A program made the position numbers and the translations under genes. This document shows positions 46,466 to 56,480 of a stretch of 64,000 nucleotides of DNA, in pieces (positions within the stretch are counted from its first letter, which is position 1; the number at the start of each line of letters is the position of its first letter). Below the pieces are notes generated by a model. The model saw nothing but the letters and a program-made list of their open reading frames with translations, had not been told where the DNA came from and ran no database searches. This DNA is from Acanthosoma haemorrhoidale (taxonomy: Eukaryota; Arthropoda; Insecta; Hemiptera; Acanthosomatidae), in NCBI GenBank assembly GCA_930367205.1, contig OV884015.1:78631341-78695340 (forward strand), given 5' to 3'.

Positions 46466-48421
46466 ATATCATCATCAAATGTGTAAATTACTTTCATCCA
46501 TGTAATTCAGTTCTTCCAGTTTGGTATGTCTGTATGCCTGAATATCAATTCTAAGACAATGGTAGTAAAAATAGTTCAGAGTGAAGCTTAAGTCAATAAT
46601 AAAAATCGCGTATTTAATGCGTTTAAGTTAAGGCTGGATGTAAGTATTTAAGTTTTATTTTTATTATTATTATTTTTAGTTACTTAAAATTGTTGTCTGT
46701 TAGATTTTGACCAACATGGTTTATCTAGTAAAATGAATATCTAATATCGAAAATAACTTATACCAATTTTCGGGCTCATTCTAAAAAAATTTTAATTACC
46801 AAGTAACTATTTCTTCACTGTCTACTGCCTCATTGTTGGTTATGTATTTTAAATAATTTGTTAACATCAGATTGTCCCCCTACTAGAGATATCAACCAAC
46901 CAATCAGTGCTTATTTTAAGAGTTTGCGTCACCGAACGGAAATCTTATGTATAAATAATCAGTACATACCAAGAATAAATAAGGATAAACTATCTATAAA
47001 CTGCATGATAATATTATTAATTTAATTCTAAACAAATTATAGCTGGTAAAAAGCAAAAAAAATCATTTAAATAATAAAAATAACATCTTAGGTTGTTACC
47101 GATTAATAACATTCCTCATAATTTTTCAAGGGATGTTTATTTTTCGCTTCATGTAAAATATCGTACCTACAAAACTAATAAAATTACTAACACGACCGTA
47201 ACGAGAGTTTAAATGACTTTTAATCATTATAGTTTAATTAATGAGGCTTACTCATATTTTATGGAGATGGTCATACTTTTTCCACTCAGTAAAACCCCTC
47301 TAACAGCCCATCATACATTTTACAATATTCATTTTTTTCAAATGGTTCAGAAAGATAATATATTTCCTCTTTGAAAAGTAGCATTAATCACAATAAAAAA
47401 CCAAAACCGAAGAGAAAAAAGGCAAAAAGCGTAGATAAGAGGGTTGTATTTTTTCTGATTGTAAAATTTCTTGTCTCTTGCATGAAGAAGGAAGTCACAT
47501 AATCAGGGTCAGACAGATAGGCAAAGGAGGAAAAATGCCTTGAAATGGCAAAATGTATATTTTCCTTTTATGAAATACTCTAAAAAGGAGAACGAACCTA
47601 TTCCTAAACTGGTGTCTACTTGCATACGACAAACTGATTTGGTTTACAGTCTGAATTTATAATAAGCCATCCATTGCTATTTTTCAAACGTCATTATTAA
47701 GGAGACATTATACTGGAATATTAGACCGTAATACTTAATTTTTTAAGATTTTTCTTTGTTGCACATTCAGGACAAGATAACAATTTTTCGTTCATATGTT
47801 CGCTAAATTTCGACTTAAACTCAGCTTCAAAGAGAGACATACATTCGTTTTTATAGCCCACAGTAAAGTTCATTTACAAGTTTTCCCAATAACCAGGTAG
47901 AACTGAAATGTGGACTTATGACGAGTCTCACAGCCCATGTTACGACTTGAAGAACTTCGATATTGCGTCATTATTGGGGTGCCACAGTGAAATGTAAAGC
48001 CACTGCAGTAAAAGCCTACCGAAGCCCGCCATAAAGGAATGGTAAAACAGACCCCGTGACATTGATTGCGCCAACAAATGCCGTTACCGGCCATAAAGAC
48101 CTTCACCCATAAATAACAAAGCAGTTATTGACAGCAGTTATCGCCTAATAAAGACAGAAGTTACCCGTTAACCAACTATTACGTTTTCTCCTCTCAAGCT
48201 TTAGTCATGAGGGGATTTTTGTCTTAGTATCGAATTTGGGACATTAAACGGGTGATCAACGAGATTTTAAATGGGTAGAAAAAATTTATTATTCCAGTCC
48301 CTTATGAAAAAAAAAAAACATGTTACAGTCAAGTAAATCTATCTTCCTTACAATAAACAAACAATGTTTCCCATGGGAGGCATGATAATAAATAAATAAA
48401 TAGAAAACCTCAAATTAGAAT
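46466..48421. other. AT-rich stretch, nothing recognised
   Basis: The part at 47880-48180 is a little GC-richer, with an open minus-strand frame (47870-48106) that I do not recognise. Confidence 0.4.
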
Positions 48422-48431
48422 ATATCATCTA

Positions 48432-48866
48432 GCGGTCCGACATACCTCTCTCGAGAGGTTAAAGAACGCTGACCTGCAACCGTTGCTTGGTGTGCCGTTG
48501 GTGGGTGAGTTCATCCGCCGGAGACATATCAAGTTTTTTGACTCGTTGCAGCACCTAACCAACCCAGTGTTTAGCACTATGACCCCACCACTCCTCCCGC
48601 ATCGATGGCAACAGACTGTCGGGGAAAAAATAGATTAAGAATTAGTATGTAAGCTTAAGGTTGATAAAAAAGGTGAGCCCCATCACCTTTATTGGTCAAT
48701 ATGTATATCATTATACTTGTTTATTCATTATATAATTTCCATAAAATAACAAAACCTGTATATAAAGTAGCGGTGCTACAGGAAATATAAAATAATTTGT
48801 AAATAGATTCACCTGAAGTTCTATAATTATCTGTAAATTTAAAGGAGCTACGAAAGAAAAAAGAAA
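48432..48866 (+). mobile_element. Family B LINE, 5'-truncated copy with TSD
   Basis: It holds the last 70 or so codons of ORF2 (VRHTSLERLKNADL to GEKID, stop near 48637) and the 3' UTR ending in an A-rich tract. Flanks ATATCATCTA (48422-48431) and ATACCATCTA (48867-48876) match at 9 of 10 bases. Its ORF2 portion is very close to the 31.8-34.0 kb copy, but a segment of the UTR start is deleted. Confidence 0.88.
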
Positions 48867-48916
48867 ATACCATCTAAAGATTTTTTTAAATGAAAAGAAA
48901 AGTTATTACTCATTCT

Positions 48917-49060
48917 TATTGTGAGCCCTATCACTTTCTATATTGATACGCCTTGTACTCTGTACATCAGCTTATCATAGAAAAATTCTTTAAACCTCAC
49001 ACATTATACAAAATTTAGCATGTGCATTTATGTAAAGATTTCATATCGTGGATATTGTAA
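48917..49060 (+). mobile_element. Family B LINE, 3' UTR fragment
   Basis: It begins GTGAGCCCTATCACTTT and follows the B 3' UTR for about 140 bp with substantial divergence. It lies 50 bp downstream of another B copy in the same orientation. Confidence 0.6.
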
Positions 49061-50585
49061 CTCACTCTGTGCATATTCTTTTTTATAATTCTTATAATCT
49101 AATAATGCATATTAGTTTATCTTATAATTGATTTAATTTTGACTGAATCAATTATGAATATCATATTTATTTTCCATCCTTTTTTATTCCTTTCAATGTC
49201 ACATACCGCCATTTTAATATAAAGTAATATAGGCCTTAGGAATTTGAACTAGTAGCATTAAGCATCAGATCCCTCACTTTTCATAAAACTGTATGAATTT
49301 TCGAGCTAACGAATTTCAGATTTTTGAAAAAAAAGAGGGTTGCTCAGAATTTTCATTCCAATCACTGCAATATGGAGCACAGCGGCGATACTACGAGGTC
49401 ACCGTTGATTGCATATCTTCAACTAATGGTCTAGCCAAAGCCGACTGAGACAATCAGTATTTTTTTACTCGACACTGATTTTTTTACTCTGGCTCTGAGC
49501 TCACTGTACTTGAGTGAGGATAGAACTGAACGGCTTTATGGTCATATTCATTTATCATAAGGCTCAAGGACCACTTGTAACGTTTCCTTCGTTACGTGGT
49601 TCATAGTTTCCTTTTATGTTATTATCATTTTTAGTTTTCATGTGTGTACAGTTAATTCATTCCTCTTTTTAATTATTAAATATGATCTCTACTAACTTCA
49701 CCATAAATTTACTGCTAAGATTGAAAATTATACTTGCGTTAACTTATTTGGATTTCTATAATTTTTTCTTCCGTTCTTTACTTTTTGAAATTGGAGTTTT
49801 GTTGGCTTTTACCAACAACCAACTTTATATTTACTTATAATGTTTGTCAGACGTAACATAAATTATAGCTAGATATATGAAATAATCCCCGTCGTGGACC
49901 AAACTATTCTATTCCCGATAACAAGATCCATTTTTTGTGATGGAGCTTATCGAATATCATGAATCGTTTTTCTTTTCCGAACATAGTGTTAAGCTAACAT
50001 CGGTGAGCTAGGCAGTGGTGAGCTAACCATTTTTATTCCTCCTGAAGTTGACGTGCTATTATTAAGAGGATAAGAAACCACATGGGGAAAAAAAAGTTGA
50101 GATAGAGGATGGAGGAAGACATGCCTTCATTTGTTTTGTGTTAAATCGTGTGTTAGCCCCGCAGAGACAAGGCCCGTTGCTGACAAACTGTTATAGGCCC
50201 TGGGGCAAATGACGTGCTCCATAGACTGGGAGAGGCGACGCCGACACAGCAATAATTCTATCAACCCAACAGCCACTAACTTATGTCCCTTTTTTTTTAC
50301 TATCTCGTATCTTTTTTCGCCTAATTTGTTGTCGTAAATAGTTTATTTTTTTTTTTTTTATAAAACATTTGATAAGTTCGGTTGCATTCAAATCCAAAGT
50401 TGTAGTAACGATGGCAAATGTTGATGAAAGGTATAGGTAATTACTAACTGGAGCTATTTTATTTGATGCTATGGTGAAGGTAATTCTTGCATCATTGCCT
50501 AACACCACTTTCATTCTCCATACCTAGAATTAATCAGAAAACACATTTAAAATTAAATGGATGTTATGTGGAGTTAAATTTATAG
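49061..50585. other. AT-rich stretch, nothing firm
   Basis: A 77-codon minus-strand frame at 50281-50514 contains SNKIAPVSNYLYLSSTF, which faintly resembles the YLGSTF block of LINE reverse transcriptases. The block at 50150-50280 is GC-richer and unidentified. Confidence 0.35.
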
Positions 50586-51140
50586 GGGGCTAAAAAGAGA
50601 AGAACTAGAACGACGATTTGGACAACTGTACAGACTACTTCAAAGGACATCCCATCTCTCAATAGAAAATAAACTATTAATCTATAAAGTTATATCTAAG
50701 CCAATCTACGACATAATGTTCCCTTTTACGTCAGCTACAAAACCCTTCATAACTTCTAAGTATACCCTACATTCTTGAACTCCCCCCCCCTTTTAAGTTC
50801 ATGAAATTCCATAGTAACCTATCCAACCACCCTAATCCCCTAGCACAGTGATTACACTGCGCCACTCATCCCTATAATCCTGATCGGAGACTAAAGTGGC
50901 AGTGGCCTCATGAACTGTCCTGGCATTGGCCAGTTTCTCCCATCATTTCCTGAGCGTATTATGCTCTCACGCTCTTGGTCAGCCTCCACTGGCTCGTGTC
51001 CCGTGACGTGCCTGACGGAGGAGCATGGGGACTTCCCAAGAATCCACTTTTTCTCATGCAAAGGAGGTGATGACCAATTTTCATCATTACTTATTGCCCG
51101 ATAAGACAGATTGTAATGTTATCACAATAAAATTTATTGG
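50586..51140 (+). mobile_element. Family D LINE, 3' fragment with internal deletion
   Basis: It carries the D ORF2 C-terminal region (GGCTAAAAAGAGAAGAACTAG onward, matching 45710-46100) with a deletion after AAAGTTATATCTAAGCCAATC. The 3' UTR follows, lacking the GTATGAATG block, and ends CACAATAAAATTTATTGGAAAAAA. It is heavily mutated. Confidence 0.85.
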
Positions 51141-54100
51141 AAAAAATTTATAGTGTTGTTTGTGTATAGTAATGTAGGTATCCGTGTTACCTCTCCCTAT
51201 TACCATAGGCTGAGAGCTGGTCAAATATCAGATGTTAAACTCGATTGCCAGTCAATCAATTATTAATTATATTCAATTATTGGTACAGTTCCGAGCATAT
51301 TCTAAACCATTCTGAAACACATTAACGGACAAATGTAACAAAGTGTGAAGGTATTTTTGAAAAGTTTCTAATTTGTGGAAATTTTAGACTTCAAAAAAAT
51401 CAAATATCCAAACTTCACTGAGTTACGTACCTAAAATAATTTTCCTGGCCCACAAGAAAAAATATATCCCCGTACAAAAATGTTACACTAAATTCCAATG
51501 TAGCATTACTATCTTCCAAATAAACTATCATCCATCACACTGGCAACGAACCCACAACGAGAAATGAAGCTGTCAGAGAGACTGCGGTTGTAACAGGATC
51601 ATAAGATGGGACGGTAATTTATAATAAGCATCACTGTTGCTTATAGTATGATCTATCTTCTATCTTATTCTTATACATTTTGATAAAATCTAAATTTATA
51701 AAACCTCATGTCAACTAGTTTTAATATAGCTATCCTTATCCTTATCAGTGATAAAGGAATTTAAATAAAATTCATCGATAAATTTCATTAATAGACATGT
51801 TTCTGTTCTTGATAAGAGCTTAGATATTTTTCATTCCTTTTTTTATGTCAGATGCTCTTTTCTTTTCTGTTAACAATGTTTTAAAGTTTAGGACCCGAGC
51901 TGGAAAAGATGGTGGAAAGACCTTTTAACCTGGAAGGTTTATTCCCACAACCGCTGGCAGCTTCATTTCAGTGTGACACTCCTGAAGGTAAAACTCGCTG
52001 CCGGAACCATACTACCCGCAAACTACAACCCCTACATAAAAAATAGCAGTTCGTTCACAGCTCGGTATTGTCTGTTTTAATTGATGGAACTTTTTTTTTT
52101 TTGGATGGGACAGTTCGTTATTTGTTCACCACTAATTGGGTTGTCAATATGAAGTTCATTATTTAGATTCAATTAAACAAAAAAAACATTTTCGCCTCGT
52201 AAAATTTTGAAAACCGCTAGATTTGAATGAAATGTGAATGTTTTCAGCCTTTTTATCTAGTCTATATGAAATCCAACTTACGTTAGTTACATGCAATTTT
52301 ACATTACCGGAATAGCCCATTTGATTTTCAAATTACTTAAACAAAAATTTTAACGAAGCAGTTATATTTGACCCCGTGATACTGGCAAAACAAATCCATC
52401 AACATAATAAATATTGAAGGGTTATTTACATATTGTGTGCAATAAATGAATATTTTCCTGTCGCATATATAAATTCAGGTCAAATTTTGAACCTCACCAA
52501 GAAGTATGTGTTCTAGAATTTTAGAATAATATTTTGGCTATAATTAAAAAAACTCATAGAAATCATTTTCGATGTCTTAATGAAATCCTGAATTGTGTGC
52601 CCACCACACAAGAGTCCATTTTGTTTTTCATTTCCTAGCTGGGTCTTTCTTCCATTATTTCCCCGTGGAGTAGTTTTATCAGAACTCTACGACAAGAGAG
52701 AATGAATTTTCAAAATGATTTTTTTTGTAATGATAAAGCCACTCCAATCAGCAAATTAACCATGTCAAAACAACTTCGATGAGGTGATACAGCATATATA
52801 TGTAACATCCACTTACAAAACACAGGACGAAACTGCAATGCTATTTGAATATCTATTTTAGTTTTATATTATTTTGTGTTCCTAGAAAGCCACATCCTGA
52901 ATTTTTATTTTAAAATCATATTTACAAAAACTTGGTAAATAGCCTGGCATAAAATAGAGATAAAATTTAATAGAGATGTCATTAACCCTATTCAACTTTT
53001 TAAAGAACTACATTAATTAACTACAGCTTGTTAATAAAAATATATATTTTCTTTGTTCTCAAGAGAAAAACAAATTGTTAATACTACCACGAAATTCCAA
53101 ACTATGAAAATAGTATTCAGTTATTCATTGGTAGAGTTGCTGGTTTTAAATTATGTTACTTTACTTTTCTCTTGGTTCTGAATTATTCAGCTATGCATAT
53201 TTTCGATATACATATCGAATTATTCAGCGTGGCCCAGGAAATAGGCATTAGTTGAAACAGCAGTTATTATTTAAGTTTTCCCTAAACTGAGTCTTACTCC
53301 ACTAATAAATCCTCCTGAACATAAAAGGAACATATTCGAAAAAAAAGTTTAAATATTAACAATTATTGAAGACAAATATTATTCTACAGGCACACTGACA
53401 TTCATTTGACCTGATATATAATCTGGGTTTGACTCAACAATTTGTACAGCAAACATCATCATATCATAACAAAGATTTTCCCCCTCTCCACCAAGACAAT
53501 CAAGAGGTAGGCATTGCTCACAGGCTAAAAAAAAATGTTGGTAACATACTATTTTATACCAAAAATAAACCTACCCATAAGTATTAAATAGTAAGAGGCA
53601 CTAGATTCCACTAATTCAAGGAAATGAAACTGAACTCAACACTGGACAGACTAATAACAAACAGAGGTGGTTCTATCGAAACTCTTAGTTAGTGAATAAC
53701 TAACCGTAAGGCACGCCAAAATATTTTATGAATCATAGAGAGGATATTTTATAAATCATTTTAAATGAATATTATATAAACTCTTTACTACAAAGAAAGG
53801 TACTATTGAAGCAAGTGAAATACAATTAGGTTTTAGTTTTTTTCGAATATAAAATTCAATAAAAAGGAAACCATTCAATTCTAGAATATCGTTTTTCAAC
53901 CATCAAAACCCAAAAATATATTCATGATTTCTGTCTATCGGTTATCAACAATCAAAACCCCAAAAAATTGACAACTCACCTGAATTTGGATGACTTCTTT
54001 CTTGTAATGGTTAGGCTTCTTAAAGGAACAGTAGGAATAGGAAAAGAAACAAAAAAACGGATTAGTACGAATCTTTCTAATAGCCACGTCGAAAGTTCAG

Positions 54101-55054
54101 AGTTCTGCAAGCAATTCTTCTTGGCTAGCGAAACATGACACTCAAATCGATCGGAGTCATGTACGAAAAAAATATCTATTAATAGCACAAATATAAATAA
54201 AATTACCATCACCAACTATTGGAAAAATAATTTTCCTTGGCCTTTTAAACTACCACTCCCCTTTATCAGAGTCAGAGACGGAAAAGGATTAAAATATGGA
54301 GTGCGCCCTTAGAGGTTTAGCAGTCCGAATATCCCACTAAAGTACATCATTGCGTGGAGTTATTTTTATAAAATATTTAAAAAAACATTTTCAATTCAAT
54401 CTCCGCGCGCAATCTGTTGTAATAATAGCAATAATAACAATACATTTGAGAATTTGCTTTATTTAGCCTAATATGTTTCCTTAGCCTTAGCCCAGAAAAT
54501 TTATCAAAAACAACTTATACTACATAAACTATAATGTTTTATGGAAAAAATCTATGGTTATTACTAACGAGTATGGCTAAAAAACATACCCATTGTAAGT
54601 CAACTAGAGTGGGTACACTTCCTTTTATAACTGACGTAGACCATGTAATTAATCTATAATTAATATGTATAAAAACATAAAAAATGTACAATAAATACAG
54701 CACTTAACAACAAATCCCTTCCCCTTTCACTCCCGAATTCACTGACTAGCGGATAATTGGAAATAAAACTAATAAAATTGATTTTCTCAAGTTCGAATTA
54801 TCCACTAGTATCCCATTTTAAGTTTATTAGTCTTGAGTATTTATATGGCTAGACGACCTATAATTTAAATTGATGGCGACCTATATTATCCATTTGCGAT
54901 AATATATTTTTAAGATGATCCTAGTAGATTCAGTTTTGAGATCTTTCAGATTCCTAACTTTAAAATACGTGATAATGCGACATCTCGTTTTACATACATG
55001 GTTTTTAATTTACAACGTTGTTCAAAGAAGTTATATTTGACTTATATGTTTCAG
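51141..55054. other. AT-rich DNA upstream of the beat exon, probably intron
   Basis: No exon, repeat family or RNA gene recognised. Its position immediately 5' of a spliced exon suggests intron. Confidence 0.45.
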
Positions 55055-55269
55055 GTGTGATGGGCTTAAGGCACGTCCGGGTTCACGTCCCGCTGGCGGT
55101 GAAAGAAGGTGAGACCGCAGTGCTCTTGTGCTTCTTCGACCTCGAGGGAGACGCACTCTACTCCGTTAAATGGTACAAAGGTGGCCGTGAAATCTTCAGG
55201 TATATACCACGGGAGACGCCTTCTATCAAGATTTTCCCCATCCCCGGCCTTGAAGAGCTTCATATAGAA
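55055..55269 (+). CDS. Internal exon of a beaten path (Beat) family Ig-domain protein
   Basis: This exon encodes about 72 residues: GLRHVRVHVPLAVKEGE, then AVLLCFFDLEGDALYSVKWY, KGGREIFRYIPRETPSIKIF and PIPGLEELHIE. This is the first half of the N-terminal Ig-like domain of Beat proteins, with its hallmarks (VRVxVPxAV, a CxxDLEGDxLYSVKWYK core, REFxRYxPxExP). The first Ig cysteine is at LLC and the W is in KWYK; the partner cysteine must be in the next exon. Borders are acceptor TTATATGTTTCAG (55042-55054) and donor GTAAGT at 55270. The exon starts in phase 1 (a codon split after its first base) and ends on a codon boundary. Beat proteins are secreted or membrane-bound ligands of Side-family receptors in motor axon guidance. 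Neighbouring exons are not seen, so introns must be long. The paralogue is not assigned. Confidence 0.87.
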
Positions 55270-56039
55270 GTAAGTTATAACCATTTTGTACACTATCTGT
55301 TCCAATAGAATGTTTTTTGTATGTTTCTTAGCAACAAAAACTATTTCGAACATATAACTGAATATGACCATTCAGACTTGGTGTGGACAAAAACCAGTTG
55401 GTAAGGATCATTGAAAATTTAAACCAGTAAACTCAGGGTGAAGCCCTACATTGGCAATTGAATTGAAAGAAGAATACATCATTTAGTCATGACAAGATGT
55501 GGAAAGCTAGGAAGAAATTTTGTTTCCAGACGTAATATACCACAGGTAATATATGTTTCATGAACTGTAACAACAATGATCAATAGAAACCTTTGGTATA
55601 ACCTTGTACCACTGCTCTGATACTACACGACATCCGGCAGATCCTATTCCTACCCTCTAATCAATCAGCTAAGAGAGTAAGGCATATTCACATATTCTGG
55701 GCACGTATGTTTTCTGAATAGGCAGTGTGTGAGTGAGCTGGCAACTGTGTACTACTTGTTCGCCGAACATGTGTGCTACCCTGGTCTCTACTATTCTTGG
55801 TCGGACGATAAGTAATATGACCCATCGAATATTTGAGTGAGGATGTTTCTGTGAAATGCCTGGCTTTTAACTACAGAGACCCGTATTAGTTTGCTGGCTC
55901 CTCTTGAGGTTTTACTTCTTAAGAGATCGGTCTGTATGAGGCTCGGCCATACAGTACTGAATTGATGGATTGATAATCCATTCGTATGAATGGAATCTTG
56001 AGTCAAAAAGTCACGAATAAAGTGTGAAAAAACTAAACA
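55270..56039. other. Intron 3' of the beat exon
   Basis: No second exon with a matching Ig second half is visible before the LINE cluster. No repeat recognised. Confidence 0.45.
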
Positions 56040-56099
56040 AATGTTGGAAGGTAGCATCTTAGTATAACGTTTCACTTCATTCAACCTGTATATAATGTA
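56040..56099 (+). mobile_element. Family B 3' UTR, left half, split by A insertion
   Basis: The sequence ending CAACCTGTATATAATGTA aligns with AAACCTGTATATAAAGTA of the B copy at 48760. Similarity stops exactly where the A element's poly(A) begins and resumes at 60532. Bases 56090-56099 form the left TSD (ATATAATGTA). How far the B copy extends leftward is unclear because of divergence. Confidence 0.7.
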
Positions 56100-56480
56100 T
56101 TTTTTTTTTTTTTTTTTTTTCTTAGCTCTCAAACTTATAAATTAGGATGTGGGAAAATTATTTTGGGCTAATGAGTGCCTTTCACTAAGGGGAGTCCCCC
56201 ATTTGAAGGGTGTATGAGAAGGATATAGGGTGTGGAATGCCTGAAGGAGGCGGGTGGATTCGGGAAGGTAGTGAGAGTCTACCGAGGGTGGAGCCTAGGG
56301 GTACCTAGGCAATGGTTTGTTGTCGGCCAGGTCAAGCCTGGCCCGCCCCGGCAGGGGGCTGAAATAAGTCGGCCACTCGGCCGGAAGGTCTACCCTGCTT
56401 AAACAGGTAGATGGGGTCTTGTAGCTTCGGTTGAGTCGGCCGGGAGATCGGCCTCGATATCTCGGCTGGGTGTAGTTCGT
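56100..56480 (-). other. Family A 3' UTR with stem-loops and poly(A)
   Basis: A GC-rich UTR with stable stems, among them GGCCAGG/CCTGGCC (56325-56343) and a pair of palindromic CCTAGG sites near 56295-56309. A plainer stretch ends in TTATAAGTTTGAGAGCTAAG and the A tail. The same stems recur in the 36954-38187 copy. In related LINEs the 3' UTR is what the reverse transcriptase recognises; that role is inferred here. Confidence 0.75.

Noticed and set aside
47870..48106. 78-codon minus-strand open frame in a GC-richer block
   Set aside because: No family recognised and no conserved pattern; left as unassigned sequence.
50281..50514. Possible LINE fragment with YLYLSSTF block
   Set aside because: A single weak motif; the rest of the frame is not recognisable.
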